A stretch of DNA of 64,000 nucleotides, taken from Metallyticus violacea (taxonomy: Eukaryota > Arthropoda > Insecta > Mantodea > Metallyticidae). A model generated the notes under the pieces. The model had not been told where the DNA came from and made no database searches. It worked only from the letters and a program-made list of their open reading frames with translations. Position numbers and translations under genes: made by a program. The stretch is taken from positions 44,566,501 to 44,630,500 of the forward strand of contig CM060830.1 in assembly GCA_030762175.1 (NCBI GenBank), read 5' to 3'. Of this stretch, positions 1 to 14,200 are shown in pieces. Numbering within the stretch: position 1 is the stretch's first letter; each line of letters begins with the position of its first letter.

Positions 1-365
1 GTAAATTCTCCTTGATTAAAAGATATGAAATCTGGACTTAACAAGAATACAAGGATATCTGTTACTATGGAACATCACTTCATGAGTTCTGCCAGATTAT
101 ATAAAGCTTCATTAATACAATAGTGTTAATATCTCAAAACAGTCACTTTTGGATTTAGTGGCTTCTATCAGAACAACATTGATATATGAATTACTTTTTT
201 TATGATAATTTGTTATAACAATTAGCAGAAATATACTATTAAGTACCCCTAAAATAAAAAATAACTGCTTATTATATGAATGATAATTTTTGTAAATTTA
301 AATAAAATAATTTTGGAAATGAAGCCTATAAAGAACTAATTAACATAAAATAAGAAAGTGTGAAT

Positions 366-422
366 TATAAAATCTCTTCTAATTAAAATATTTTAAATAT
401 TTTAACTAGAAGAGATTTTATA
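366..422. repeat. Short perfect-to-near-perfect palindrome
   Basis: TATAAAATCTCTTCTA at the left is mirrored by TAGAAGAGATTTTATA at the right around an AT-rich centre (AAATATTTTAAATATTTT). It forms a stem of about 25 bp and could be a small MITE or a structured site in downstream sequence. Confidence 0.7.
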
Positions 423-796
423 CTTATTTCACTGTGTGTAATTCCCGAATGTATTAAATACTGGAAGTGTAAATTATGTTTTAAGCATACTTATCATAAT
501 TACAATGCAGCACAAAAGCATTCTCAGAGATTCTCTTTCTTATACTTTTTATTTATTCTGGTTGATTAGGGTTGAGCAGAATATAAACTTTTTAATTGTA
601 TTTAATTGTTCTTTTTATTTTTTGGGAAGTTTTATTTCCTTCACTTTCTCACTATTGTACTTCATTGTGGCTGTTTTTTTTTTCTTCTTCTTTTTTGACC
701 CTCCATCACCTGCCTGAACTGATAGCTTCCATCAAAGATATATTGCTTCAATTTCATCACTGTATTAAAAAGCTTAAAAAGGAAAGGAAATATATA

Positions 797-900
797 AAAG
801 CAAAGTAAGTGGAGTTTAGTGTAAAAAAATGAATACCTAAGTTTAGGATATATTACCACTCCATTACGAACAGCTTTATAAGCACAATATTTATATAAAA
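797..900 (+). repeat. Half copy (right arm) of palindromic MITE-like family
   Basis: It carries AAGTGGAGTTTAGTGTAAAA, then TGAATACCTAAGTTTAGG, a CCACTCCATT block, and CACAATATTTATATAA. The same string order is found in the copies at 10135-10335 and 23951-24165. Only the right arm is present here. Confidence 0.75.
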
Positions 901-3900
901 GCAAGTTTCTTTCATTTGGTATGTTTTGACAATTATTCTGTAAATTAAGAGTACTTAAGCCTTCAGATTTAAAAATATTGGCTAACTTATCTACATTATG
1001 TGTAATGAAAGATTGAATCACATAATAAAAATTAAAAGCCATGGATGAGAAGCAAACTGTGTTTGAGCTCTAACTCTGAGCTACCATGTCCTTCCCAGAT
1101 GTGACATGAAATATTCCTATCTGGTTCTACATATTTTCAAAACTCAATTTCTTTGATGAGAGAGATGTAAACTCGGAAAAAGCAATTCAACACATATGTG
1201 TACTTAGGCCAAGAATTTTTTTAACCCAGCAATAAACTGAAGAATGATTGCTGGCTATGATTTCATATTAGTGATCCAATCTTCCACAAATTTGTCAAAG
1301 AATAATTTCTAACAATGTGCCACAATGATTATATTCATACCATGTGTAACCAAACTATTAAGAACAATAGCTAAATAAGCAATTTTCTCATTCATCTTAC
1401 ATATCTTTGCTAATAGCAAATATCACTTCATAATGTTCTGAAATCAGGAACCACCATATTTTTTAACATTGCATAGAATAATACAAAACTACTTAATTAT
1501 TCTGTCCCACATTAAATATCGTTGCCAATTATCAATGAACAATATCTATTTCTACTGTTGTAAAAATCAGTCTATGTATCACTATATACTAAGTAAAATG
1601 CTTAAATATGGATTATTAAGCATTCTGTAACTATTATGAATGAAATGTTTGTCCAGTTCACTATCTGCTAGGACTTAAAAAAAATTATGGATAGTTTTTT
1701 CATTTAAAGTAAATCATCTTAAAATTCACTGTCACTACTGTTCAAAAACTTGTCCATATCATCATACTGCCAAGCTGTTTTGAATGAATGAATGAATATT
1801 AGTGAAAAACAGCTATGTAAATATTATTTGAAACAAAATGCTTATTGTATAAATATGTACATTTAAAATATGGAACACCTTAAATATTTTGGTGTTCATG
1901 TGTTTTTCCTTACTCTGATATAACATTACATCTGCAAGAAAATTACATGCTCATTATTATCACATGAAGGGTTTTCCTTAGTATAGAGTCTTGAGACCTT
2001 TTTCCTGCACAGAACATGAAACACCTACACGAATTAACCTAAAATATATATTGTATATATTTATATGATTAGCACACTGCCTTATGTAATACAGTGCAAA
2101 GGTACAATTAACAGCTGTCTCTTAATAATTTCTGCTATATTCAGACTTCTGTTTGGATTAATTCTTATAAATGGCATGCCCAGTTGTTTTTAATGTAAAC
2201 ACATAAGGTTGAAAATAACACTACTGAGAGCAACAACAAGAATTTACAGTTGTTTATAATAAACAATAATAACTCAAAGGTGTCACAGCTAACATGAATT
2301 TAAATTACTCAGATATTCGCATCTTGAGTTTCCTTATATGCATTTCTTTCAAACTATACAAGACAATGAGTAATTATAGGCAAATTTTATGAACTACAAG
2401 TTAGCTAAGCAAATATACATGCTTGCAAATTTATTTTTTTAAAGTTCAAAGATGGGTAAAAATAATTTTATAAGTGTCAAATGCATTTTTATAAAGTAAG
2501 GAATATGCAGTACTCATAAACTCATTTTCATTAATGCTAAGATACAATACAATACTTACAGTTGCTGCACACATTTGACTTACAAAGACCTAGCAAATCA
2601 AATTAAAGACAATGCTGTCATTTAATTTGCAGTTATATACACCAGACAGATTTTGTTAATGTACAAATGTGCATAGAAATGCTAGTATCACCTTATACAG
2701 GCAGTAAAAAATTGCTTGTGAAATACTGAAAAATGTATTTAGTTCATTCTTCTGCTAAGTTTGATTATAGAACTCCAAAAAAGTCAGATAGCATTATTTT
2801 GTATTATAAGAACATTACAAGAACATATCATATCATTCAACCATTTGCTGAGAACTGAAAATAATGAATAAACTATGAATAACTTCTGGCAGCCAATTGC
2901 ATTAATAAAGAAAACAAAGGAGCATCAATTACATAAATTTGTAGCATGGTAATGCTTTAATTTGTGCCACATTAGAAGCAATGATTGTTATGCAATGAAC
3001 TATCATAGAACTGCAACTATCAAATAGTTCTGACGTAGTTGTATGGAAGACCACTAACAGTCAGAACTCAAATAGCATCAGCTACGCAATAATTGATCAA
3101 GTTCCAGCTTACTTTGGACATTACTCTCTGGCACCAGCAAACACATGACTGCAAAGTGGGCTATTGGAACTGTAACAACATCCCCCCTCTCCCCAAAAGA
3201 ATTGTTCTATTAAGATATAATAAGCACATTCCAAACAGTTAACATTAACCAATGAACATTATATTGTATTTTCATTCATATATCAAACTTCTAGCATACC
3301 AAAAGCTTAAAAATAGAAAAGCATCTGTGTACTGGGCATGCCAAATGTATGGGGGAAGAATGTCAGTATTTAAATGGACATATTCAACAACACAAACCTC
3401 ATTCACCATGAATTAAAACACTTTACCCGTCTCATTCAATTAAAATTGACTATTTTGTGCATCATTTGATTTTTAATGACTTTTTTACAATTTAAAAGTC
3501 AATATAACAAAATATAAGTGCTAAACATGTCTAATGCAGAGAGCAATAAATAAATTGATTAAGAATATGGGCAGTACAGCTAGTAATATGCCTATGAAGC
3601 AGCAACTTTTAATAGATTAACTCCATTACTCTGAGTTAATACACTTTTTCACCAAGGCCTTTCCACCAAAGCTTGGCGAGATACTGCTCAGAACTGCATA
3701 GACAAATTCTAGACTGGTGCATGCATAATTAAGCAAAAATTAAGAGAATTAGCATATACATATTTTGCAATAACTACAAGCAAATGTTCTGATAGCATGT
3801 AGTTATATTTTCCCCAAAACTGAAGTACTTTCAAACTTCTGTATAACAAAGCACAAATATATTTGTTATATGAACTTTTAATTCATTTTATTTGACTCAA

Positions 3901-4379
3901 TTAACATTTTTATTATATATTAATTTAATCTCTTATTTTAAATACTATTATCTAATATGTTATTTGTGCTTTTGGTTACAGAAATTTTCAGCAGATGACC
4001 TTTGTTATAGTTATTCAAACTTAGTACTACGTGCAACTAGATACAGAGTGTGCTTCAAGTGCGAGTTTACTGACAAGTGCTATCAAACAAAAGAAATGCT
4101 TCTAATATTTATTTATAATTAAAGATTAATCTGCATAGCTATAACTAGAAGTTTACAAACAGTGTAAAACTATTGAAGATGTGCTGGAATGTTCAGTTTG
4201 GGAACTTATATTGCTGTGCAAAAGGGAAACCAAAGAAAGGAGCATCTGCATGCTAACAACTTTAGCAAAAATCGAGAATAAGGTGGACAAAACTATAGAA
4301 ATTGTCTAACCAATGGAGGGGGGAAAAATATAAATGAATTATTTGCTGTAATATTTATGCACACAACTGAAAAACAAGA

Positions 4380-5090
4380 ATAAAGTCATAGAATGGTGTT
4401 GAAGTGCAAGTCAGGTGGAAAAATAACCTCCTAGTGCAAAAACAGAATAAAAAATGGTCTTCTGTTTACAAAATAATATAGAATGCTTTTTATACAGCAC
4501 ATTAGAGTTTATTCAGAAGGTTAAGCAATTATGACCAACAGGAAAAATATGTGTATATACAAGTGGGATTAATTTCCCGTTAATGTGTAGACAGAAATAT
4601 TTTTGTGTGCCTCCATACAATGTTGTGTGGAGTGCAACAACAGTCTTCAAAGTGTGACAAATACCAAGACTAGATATTATTTTGTCTGTATGAAAAGGCA
4701 AGAGATTCAAAAAGAGTTCATTGCTCTGATATGCTTGTAAGTCTCTATCTTACAATGAGCCAAGAGTAAGATGGTGGCTTGGTATCAGAAATACAAGCAG
4801 CATTATCTTTGCTCCACTGTGAAGCAGAATGGTACCCACCACTAAAGTCATCTCCACTTAGGAACTTTCAGGTACTTCACGTACAATCTGGAGTGTGTGA
4901 CGCAGCTGTTTATTCAAACTCATTTCAGGGAAAGAAAAATACCCTAATCAGCTGTCTTATTCAAGATGTTTTCTAAACAATACTCCAGCTTTTCCATCAA
5001 AAGCCACTCAGAAATGGTGATAACAGCTCAGAGCAGAGGATTGGCTATTCTGCCAATATAAAGGAGCAACAGAAGGATACAAATCCAGCT
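4380..5090 (-). other. Syt14: Probable Syt14 3' UTR (proximal part)
   Basis: Sequence following the stop codon on the minus strand. An AATAAA hexamer (plus-strand TTTATT at about 4508-4513) is one possible polyadenylation signal, but the region is AT-rich and further hexamers occur downstream, so the transcript end is uncertain. Short open frames here (4513-4710 minus, 4779-4976 plus) show no recognisable domain. Confidence 0.4.
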
Positions 5091-5288
5091 CTATGACTCA
5101 ACCAAAACATGCCATCGGCAAATCTGCTCGCCTCTTACATCTCGCATGTCATTCCAGTGGGCTAGTTCTTCTTCCCCTGAACTGTTCAGTCCCAAAGAAA
5201 ACCAGCCAATCATTTCTTTACGCTTCATGCTTCTCTTGTTGTAAACTGATACCATCAGAGTGACATCTGGTAACTGGAACAGAGCCAC
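5091..5288 (-). CDS. Syt14: Syt14 terminal coding exon I: end of C2B and WHxL motif
   Basis: Residues 469-533 and the TAG stop at 5093-5091. It reads [20 protein letters not shown], then [20 protein letters not shown], and ends CRWHVLVES. The WHVL near the end is the synaptotagmin WHxL motif, linked in the family to docking and folding of C2[16 protein letters not shown] replaces the Asp-rich Ca2+ loop and is close to identical across animal SYT14/16. The acceptor is TTGC-AG at 5290-5289. The ATG codon directly upstream in the open frame (5294-5292) is intronic, not a start. Confidence 0.96.
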   Translation of the reverse strand: MALFQLPDVTLMVSVYNKRSMKRKEMIGWFSLGLNSSGEEELAHWNDMRDVRGEQICRWHVLVES

Positions 5289-8200
5289 CTGCAATAAAAG
5301 TTGAAAATTAAAAAAGTACTTTTATTAAATGCATTTAAAAGAAAATTAAAATACAGCATAGTAAAGTGACAAAGTAATAAAAGGTTATCTTTGTTTAAAA
5401 CAAAATATTTTCTCTATAACAAGAAATGCTATTAAGAACATCTCCTAATAAGTTGTTCTGTATGCAATTTTCATATTGAAATGGTTTTTAACTATATATT
5501 AGGAGTTGCATGTGCAGGCAGAGGAAATATGTTTTACATGCACTCATATTGTGAAGGAAGATGGGAATATACATGAATGGAAATATATTAGGCTAGAATT
5601 AGCCTATAACATAACAGTGCAGCCTTGGGAGCAAACAGTTAACTATCTTACTATGGTATTCATTATGTTGGCACATTGTTAGTGATTGGAGGAGTGCAAG
5701 TAATTCCCACACCAGACACAGAGCATATGAAGGGACATATCACTGAAGACTAGATGCCTATAAGAGGAATGGAAAAGAGAATTGACGAGAATGGAAAATA
5801 TGATGAAATAAAGGTAATGATGGAAAAAATCAAAGGAAAATTGAAGAAAAGAAATATTGAGTCTAAAGAGGGTATAAGAACAGAGAAGAAAAATGGATCT
5901 AATAGTTTTTGGAGTCTAAGAAATAAAAAAAAAGGTATGGCAAAAAATTTAAGAAATTTTACAGGATAAATTAAGTCTACAATTGGTTGGTTAAGAAATA
6001 GTTTTAGAGTGAGAAGAAAAGAATCAAATACAAGACCAGTAATATTTAAGCTTGCTATGACAAAATAAAATGGACAATCCTGTCATATATCAGAAATTTA
6101 TTAATCAAAAAAAATTATAGGAGAAAGGAAAGCAAAATAAAAATGTTGCTATTAATGAAAAAAGTAGGAGCTGAAGGTAAAAAGCCTTTGTTCTAGAATT
6201 AGACATATGGATAAAAGGCAGGAAATAGGAAATTCGTAAGCAAAATTAAAGGTACACATTTAAAGAATGTATTTGAGATGACTGAAAGAAGAGAGAATAA
6301 GAAGGCAGCAGAGGGCAAGAAGTTGGAGCAGAAGAGGAGATGAGGGAAGATAGATGATGGAAACAATATGAAGGGATAGGGAATTATTAAAAAATGATTT
6401 TTGAAAAGAAATTAAAGCTGTAGTTGAAAATACTGAACTACTGTAAACATTTTCTAGTTTTATGTAGAGAATTGAAAGTGAAGTGGTGTGAGGAAAATTG
6501 CATTGAAAGATGCCACAAAGTAGCAAGAGAAAGATTTGCATGGGCCAGAATTAGGACTATAAAACTGAAAGGTTTAAGAGGAAAACGGAATATAGAAAAA
6601 TATCAGGTGTGGATTAAGAGATGATAATTTTTATAATGAAAAGAAATTAAGATCCTTAGGGAGAGATTAGGATGGGAGAAATGGACCAGTTTACCAAGGG
6701 AAATAGTGGACAAAAAGATGCTGAATATGAAGTTAGTGAAAATATGAAGGGTAAAGGAAACTATTTATGAAAAGTTAGAAATAAATGGTTAAAGAAATTC
6801 AGTAAACATGAGGAAAAGAGAATCAGTTATCTCTAGGTGGTAGGTTAGATATGTGGAAGTTCCAATAGCTCAACAACCACAGTGTTTGAGATTACTGGGA
6901 ATTAAATAACTCAACAACTTAATGTGGTATAGCATAGTGATTAGGTATACGTTACTTAAAAAGTTGAATAATTAAGGTTGTTTAGAAGTTAGAGAAAGAC
7001 TTTAAGATTTCTGAAGACAGAAATCTCACTTTAGTCAAAAGTGGAGATAAGTTCTTCTGGATTTGCCAAGACTCCGGCCCCATAAGCAGTAATAGAAAAT
7101 ATTAAAGTATAAACTGTTAATTTTGCTTTTAATATGTTTACTTGTTTATTCAAAGTGTATGAACTGAGTTCTACTTATGTATTTAAAACATTAGAGCTGC
7201 ATATAATTTTGGAATGGGGATAAAAAAAATAGGTAATTTATTCCTTCATTCAACTATATATTAGTATTTCATAGTTTAAACACTTAAATGTAAACTGCCA
7301 AAGTACAATTACAAAGGAGTGGGTGGGTAAGTGGGTGGGTGGGCGTGCGGGTGGGCGGGCAAGCGAGCGAGCGAGTGAGCAAGTGAGTGAGTGAGTGAGG
7401 TCTAAAGCCAACTCACATGTTAGCCTGGCACTGTAGTTCCACACATGGGCAGCAGGGGCAGTAGTGCAGTCCATTGTAATGCCCATATTGATAATCAGTG
7501 GAATACATTATGCTAAATGATGATGAAGATGCGGATGGGATGATGATGGAGTGGCAGGGGTAACCGGAGTACCTATAGAAAACTAGCCCAGGCGCCACTT
7601 TTTCCACCAAACATCCCACTTATGGCTGCTGTAATCAAACCCATCTAATCACTTGGCCATGGTGCCATCATGATAGACATCTTATCAGTTAAAAGCTAAC
7701 CTGGAACATAAACGTTTCCTTAAACAGAGGATTGGGTTGTCCACGGCGTATTGAAGTTTTACTGCGTGACATCTCTTGTCCACTGCTGCTCACCAGGCAC
7801 AACTTCACATAAGTATCAGGAGGCCTTGTCATTGCAAGGTTTCTGTAAAGCAATAAGGAACTTATGTGCTAATTACAGAATACAACATATATATAAATGT
7901 GCAAGTCATCTTGTAATAATATGTATTATATAACATAATTATAAAAGATATGTACACTTTCTTTTCTTTTACTAACATGAATATAAAATTAATATAAACT
8001 GTTAATGAAATTATAGATGAAACCTAGAAGCTTTTTGTTTTCATATTGCTAGAAGTAAAATTATTTCTTAATTCTGATAACTTCATAATAACAATTTTAT
8101 TATTTATTGGATTTTTTTAATAGTGTTTAATGCCCTTTTTTATTGTTAAGGCATCACAGGCAATGGATACTGATGATACATAAAATGAAATAATAATATG

Positions 8201-11200
8201 GGAAAGGATATTTTTAAGGGAGAAAAAGTTCCAGATATAAGTTATGGTATCTTCCCAGCATTTGCCATTTATGAGGATTGAAGCAAACCTGGAAGAAAAC
8301 CTCAGTGAGGGAAAAGCTTAATAACGTTTTCCACATGTGGCGCATTAGATTCCACTGAATTTCACAAAGGCAATATTGATTATAATATGTGCTGATTTAA
8401 ACAGAAAGGTTATATACAGAAGGAACAGCACAGATCAGCTCATTATTTTTTTTATAAAACTTATTCAAGAACATTTCAGTAAAATTCTCAGAAATTGAAA
8501 AGTAAACCAATCATATGTTAGGTGTGCCTTCATCCACGATCTGAGGATTCTCCAAACAAACTTATTTTTCACAGCTATTGTGGATCTTAGAGGATAAACA
8601 AATTAAAAATACATAGTATATAATAAATTTTCAAGAAATTGCATAAACCTTCTTTTTTTGAATGATGATACTATGAGGGCTATTTTTTTTTCAACCTCCA
8701 GTCGCTCTGCTACATGACCAGACAAGCATAAGAAGGTAGATCTGTGTTACTGTTTTACTACCTCACTGCCAAGGCCAAATTCAAAACATCAATTGGAACT
8801 GAGCTACAGGCACTTCAACATGGCTGGCATGGTTAATTTTCCTGTAAGTACAATTTGCAAAGCATCATTCATCTTCCATAGGCAGAAGGGAATAGTGCAG
8901 CAGAAATTCATCGCAAAATGAACTGTGTTTATAGTGCAAACTATATGAGTGAGGGTGATACACATGAATGGTGTAGGAAATTTAAAGAAGGCTGAACTGA
9001 TGTTTATGATGGATCTGTTGCTAGTGAAGACCTTGTTCAGTCAGTTGATCAAGCAGTTTGAGAGAGGAAGAAGTTTACCTTCAGTGAGTTGTCTGTGGAA
9101 TTTCCAGATATTTTAAGGTCAGCTCTGTATACAATTGTTACAGAACACCTAGGCTATCGAAAGCTTTGTGCGTGCTGGGTTCCCCAAAAAAGGACTTATC
9201 TCCAGATGATGGCTGCAACCTTTTAAGAAGAGGGTATTGGAAAGCTTGTCTATCGATATGACAATGCCTTAATCTTCATGGTGACTATGTGGAAAAGTAA
9301 CTGTGACTGTACTTGACTCCTGGTAACAAAACCATTCTGTGATTCACATTTGTCTTTTTGTTATGCCCCACCAGAGGTTGAAAAAAATAGCCCTGATATA
9401 CAAAGAAATAGAAAGTTGATCTGCATTTTCAAGGCCAATAAAACTTCTCAAGGTATTCTAAAAAATGAACGGTCTCTTCGAAGGTGAATTGGTTTTGGTT
9501 TTTCAAAAAGAAACATTTAGGCCTACTCTTTTTCAATAGAAAGCAATACTGATAATCAATCACTAGGAAAATAATAATAGCCCATCAGGAGAATAAAGAC
9601 ATTTCTCATTTCTATTGTAGAGCTGATAGGAGCCTGCTAAGCATTGATTTGCACAGAATTATTTTTTTGTGGCTATGAAGATCTTCAAATCTCATGATAT
9701 TTTTGTAATATGTGAATGTGGGAGAGCAGTGTATGTAAAAGTATTGTTGCTCAAAATATTGAGAAACAATGTTAAGGAATGAATGAAATACATTTCAGAA
9801 AAAATTGAATGCTTTCAACTACAGCATGAAAATGCTGTATAACACAATTTAAAAATAATAACAAAATAAAAAAGTTAATTATATTCATTTCTTTTATGTT
9901 CAAGCTGTATTATGCAGCAAATGTTACCAGCTGACTCTGCAAGTATTTCTTTGTTTTCAATAATTTGGGTTTGTTAATTTTTCCCTTACCCAACAGAAAT
10001 GAAGTGCTTTGTCTCTGGAAGAGCAAGATGATATGACAACTGTCCAATATTACTTAATTTCATCTATTTTAAAATCCATTGTTATCTAAACATTTATTTG
10101 CAGTAGCACTATATAATAAATTATAAATAAATTTAACCTAAACTTAATTATTCATTTATTACACTAAACTCCATTCACTTACACAAAAGTAAGATGTGTT
10201 TTGGGAGAATCTCTCCCGAAATGCGTCTTACTTTTGTGTAAGTGAATGGAGTTTAGTGTAAAAAATGAATACCTAAGTTTAGGTTATATTGCCACTCCAT
10301 TGTCAACAGCTTCGTAAGTACAATATTTATATAATAAATTGTTTAGTTATTGTTGCTTGTTGTACTACAATCTGAAAATACTATGCTTATTATAGTTTAA
10401 CTCTTTGTTACAAACAGATTTTTCTTTTCTTACAGTGGTGCAGCCATTCAATTATGCTGTGCATTTGTGCTTGAAAAAAGAAAGTGTAATGTCTACATCT
10501 ATTCTAAAAATGATGACCATTTGCCACTTCACATGCTTGGATACCCAATGCGGCTTCTAGAGTAAGATGATTCAAGTTTCTCTATGACATTTTCTTTCAG
10601 TTTGCTCAGAGTATAGAGGTTATTTTGATACATTTTGAATTTAAGCTTTCTCCTTAAATGACAGTTACAAGGATTCATCAGGAGGCCACAAGCCAAGATT
10701 CACTATTAGATTGGCAAAGAATCACAATAATTTAAATATTCTATGTATTCACAATAATCTTGTCTAGCATAAAGCTAGCATAATTAGTTTTTCTTTAGCT
10801 AGTTATATAAAAAGAGAGACAATATTAATCTGATGCATCTTTTTGAGTTTATTATATTCAATATTATATAGGTAAATCATCAGTAGTTTAATGTGCATTG
10901 ATTATATATAATAATCCTGTTTTTAAGCCACGGAGAGGGACTTTGAGTTGAATATTTAGTGCAGATTTTTGGCAAGCTAATAATGACTATTTTGACTGTT
11001 AATATGCTCACTGAAATGAGTCCAAGCATTGTTGCTACAGAAAATTAGAAAGAAATTAACATTTCTGTCAGGAATAGACTGTTGAAACCAATTACAAAAT
11101 TAATTTAGTTCCACACTTGGTCGAATCAGTTTCAGGACTAAATGAATTTTATAAGGACTCAATTTAAAAAGTTTTTTATATTATGAGCAGAAGATTTTGA

Positions 11201-14200
11201 CATTCCCATTAATGACTTTTTAGACTACCCTCTGAACCTGCACCAACTTCATCTGATTTTTCCTACATTAAAACATGCAATTTTCTCCCATATTTTTAAT
11301 TTTTTTATCTAAAACAATTGCTTTGAATTTTTCCTTTAATTCTGTATTATTCTCTCAGAAATTATCTACAGAAGAATCTGACAGAATATTCTATTAAATA
11401 ATCAATGCCATCTCCTTTGGCTTTTTAATAAATGTATAAGAAATATCTCATTGTTAAACTGCACTTATTCAATATAAAAACACAAAAATAGCAAATTTAC
11501 ACTATACTGCACCTAATTAATCAATACAAAAATACTCTGATTTCTTTCTTTAACTTTCATACCTATAACACAAGAAGCACACTAGCCTTGAAATGAAATT
11601 TGTGATTGAGAAATGTTAATAATCACTTCTGAGTAGGATATATAAAACACTCTATGTGGTTTCACTTACTGAGTGAAATAACTGAGAAATGTTACTTTAT
11701 ACATAAGCCATGCAGTACAGCAAAGACCACCAATGCTAAGATGCAACTCATGCCACATTAAAATAACTCTCATTATATTTGTTATAATTTATGGAGAGCA
11801 TTGTGTGTTTGGAAAAATGTACCTGAAATGACTCCCTTTAACAACTTCAACAGAAAGGCGACCTGTTGTTCCATTATATGCAAGTCCAAGAAGCAGTTCT
11901 GGTACTCCTCCATGCTGCATTGAGTGAGTCGAGCCTGTTGAGTCACTTCGAGTCAGACTCAGAAGATCTGAGGCTGATGAGTTCAGCTAAATAAGCACAA
12001 ACAGAAAAGTTAGAGCATTCATGAATGTGTACCTCTATAAATGGCGAAGAAATTATTAGTACTTAACACTTTTAGCATAGTTGTTTTTTCCAATGAAATA
12101 GCAATCAGTTCATGTATATTTACAAAGTGTTTTTTTTCCAACATGGTTTAATGCTCATTTTTGCTACTGAGGCATCATAGGGGGTGAACATGACAAATGT
12201 GAGGTGAAATGATAAATAAGGAAAGGAATTTTGGGAAGGAAGTATCCCATGCCTAAGTTTAGGGTATCTTCCCAGCATTTGCCATAGATAAGAACTGAGA
12301 AAAACATGGAAAAAGCTCAGTTAGGGCGGGTGGTTCTTGTGAGATTCAAACCACAGACCTCCCATTCACAATTTTGGATGAAGGATGAGAAATCAAACCT
12401 GTAATTTACCATAGGAAGCACAAATGCTACCACTAGACTATGCAGTGGTCTTAAGTTGTTAGGATTTCATAAAGTATCTTAAAAGCACATTTTAAATTCC
12501 TCAGAAGAGAATAGCAAATAGGATAATTATACACATAATCCACAGGCATCACAGAATCAAAGCAGCTATCTACAGGAATGTAACAGTAGGCTTTGCTTTC
12601 AGAAGAAAGATCAATTAGCTTGAGAAAGAGAGAAATGGACACAGTTATCAAATGGGCAGTAAAATAGAAATGTGGTGAAAGCTGTTGTTATTTTGAAGTT
12701 TTGATGATAATGAAACTCAACAGTACCCATATGTTACATATATTCATTATTCTCTGGGTAATTCATTAATAATTACGGTGATAATGCTATAGCTTTAAGA
12801 TATTCACTTACAAGAATAGTAACAACACCAAATGGGTAAATCAAACTATGAATGATCAGTATACTTTCCCATTTATTTGAATTTATAGGACTCTTATACA
12901 GCCAAATGACTCTTGACTATTTATCTTAAGTCTGACAAACAGTATATCTCCATGATAATGATAGCCATAAATATTTTCATTTTCCACACAAGAATTTATT
13001 GGGTTACAAGTTAATTATTATATGCAAGATTCACAGAAAGTAAGCACTTATCTCAATGAACAATTATAATCTTAGAAACAACTGTAGCAGTGTTTCTATT
13101 AATTGTAATTTTAAATGCACTTCTAATGTAATATTTCCTAATATAAGAGCCTAAATGCAATATACTCTAGTCAATGAGAAATATAAATAAAAACCATTAC
13201 CTAAAGGTTCTGGTTTTGCTTCAATGAGGTATATTTCTACTCGTGTTAAGGATATTTCTGTAATATACTCACATTAAATAAAAATTATTTTTTTATAAGA
13301 TAAGGGTTAAATGAATGGAATAAATTTTCCTTTTCTATTAAGAACACTTACCGCAAGATTGGCTCTTGGTTCTAGAGCCACCCACATAGTAGTCTCCAGC
13401 TCCAAGTTGATGGAGGTGAAGCTGACAACACATTCACCTATCATGCGTTCTCGCCGCATTCTCTCACAACCATACAATCGAAATCTCACTCCCATGCTGT
13501 TCACATCCTCTATAACAATATCAGTATATGGGTATGTAGCTATTCTCAGACTTTTTAATTATCAGGGCTTAGATATTGATGGCCCAAAAATTAATAAAAT
13601 GACAACATAAATCCTGTAAAATAACCTAAAAATTTTTAAAATGATCCACACACATATACAAAACTACATATTTATGTTGTTTACATAAATTATGGCATAC
13701 TATGAATTGCAAAATAATTTAAAAACGCTACCATTTGTACTAATATGCACTAATATGTAACATTTATAATTATTAACTATTAAAAGAGGTATAATAATCT
13801 GATTATTTATTATTAATCAACATTTCAATCTGTCTACTTTTCCATTCTTCTTACAGGCCAAATCTGGAAAGAAAAAAATTAATTTCTCTTAGAAATTCTA
13901 ATGTTTCATTAGGCATGCTTATTTAAAGTTCGATAATATTCAATAAGTGCACATACATGAAAACCACTAAATAATGCTGAAAACATAAGAAACCAACCTA
14001 AAAAGAATAATAAAAGCTACAAATAAAGTCCTAAAAATATAAAAAGTGGTAAAAATGACATAAAACTGACCTAATAAATTAATGTTTTTATAATCTGAGG
14101 GACATACTCAGGATTTGTGTACAAAAACTACCTATGTCTGTGATGCACCACTTAAAATATGGCCTATCATCAAAATCCAGACTCTGGTAATTATCTATTT

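Larger units (their letters stand above)
1..4379. other. AT-rich downstream region without recognised genes
   Basis: Mostly low-GC sequence with many stop codons in all frames. It may include distal 3' UTR of the minus-strand Syt14 gene. The only structures I recognise are a 57-bp palindrome at 366-422 and a MITE arm at 797-900. Open frames of 60-126 codons here have low-complexity translations and no domain. Confidence 0.5.

Noticed and set aside
662..1042. 126-codon minus-strand open frame
   Set aside because: It is AT-rich, crosses the MITE arm, ends in a low-complexity Lys/Arg tract, and shows no domain.
5754..5969. Lys/Glu-rich 71-codon open frame
   Set aside because: The composition simply reflects the purine-rich tract; no domain and no start context.
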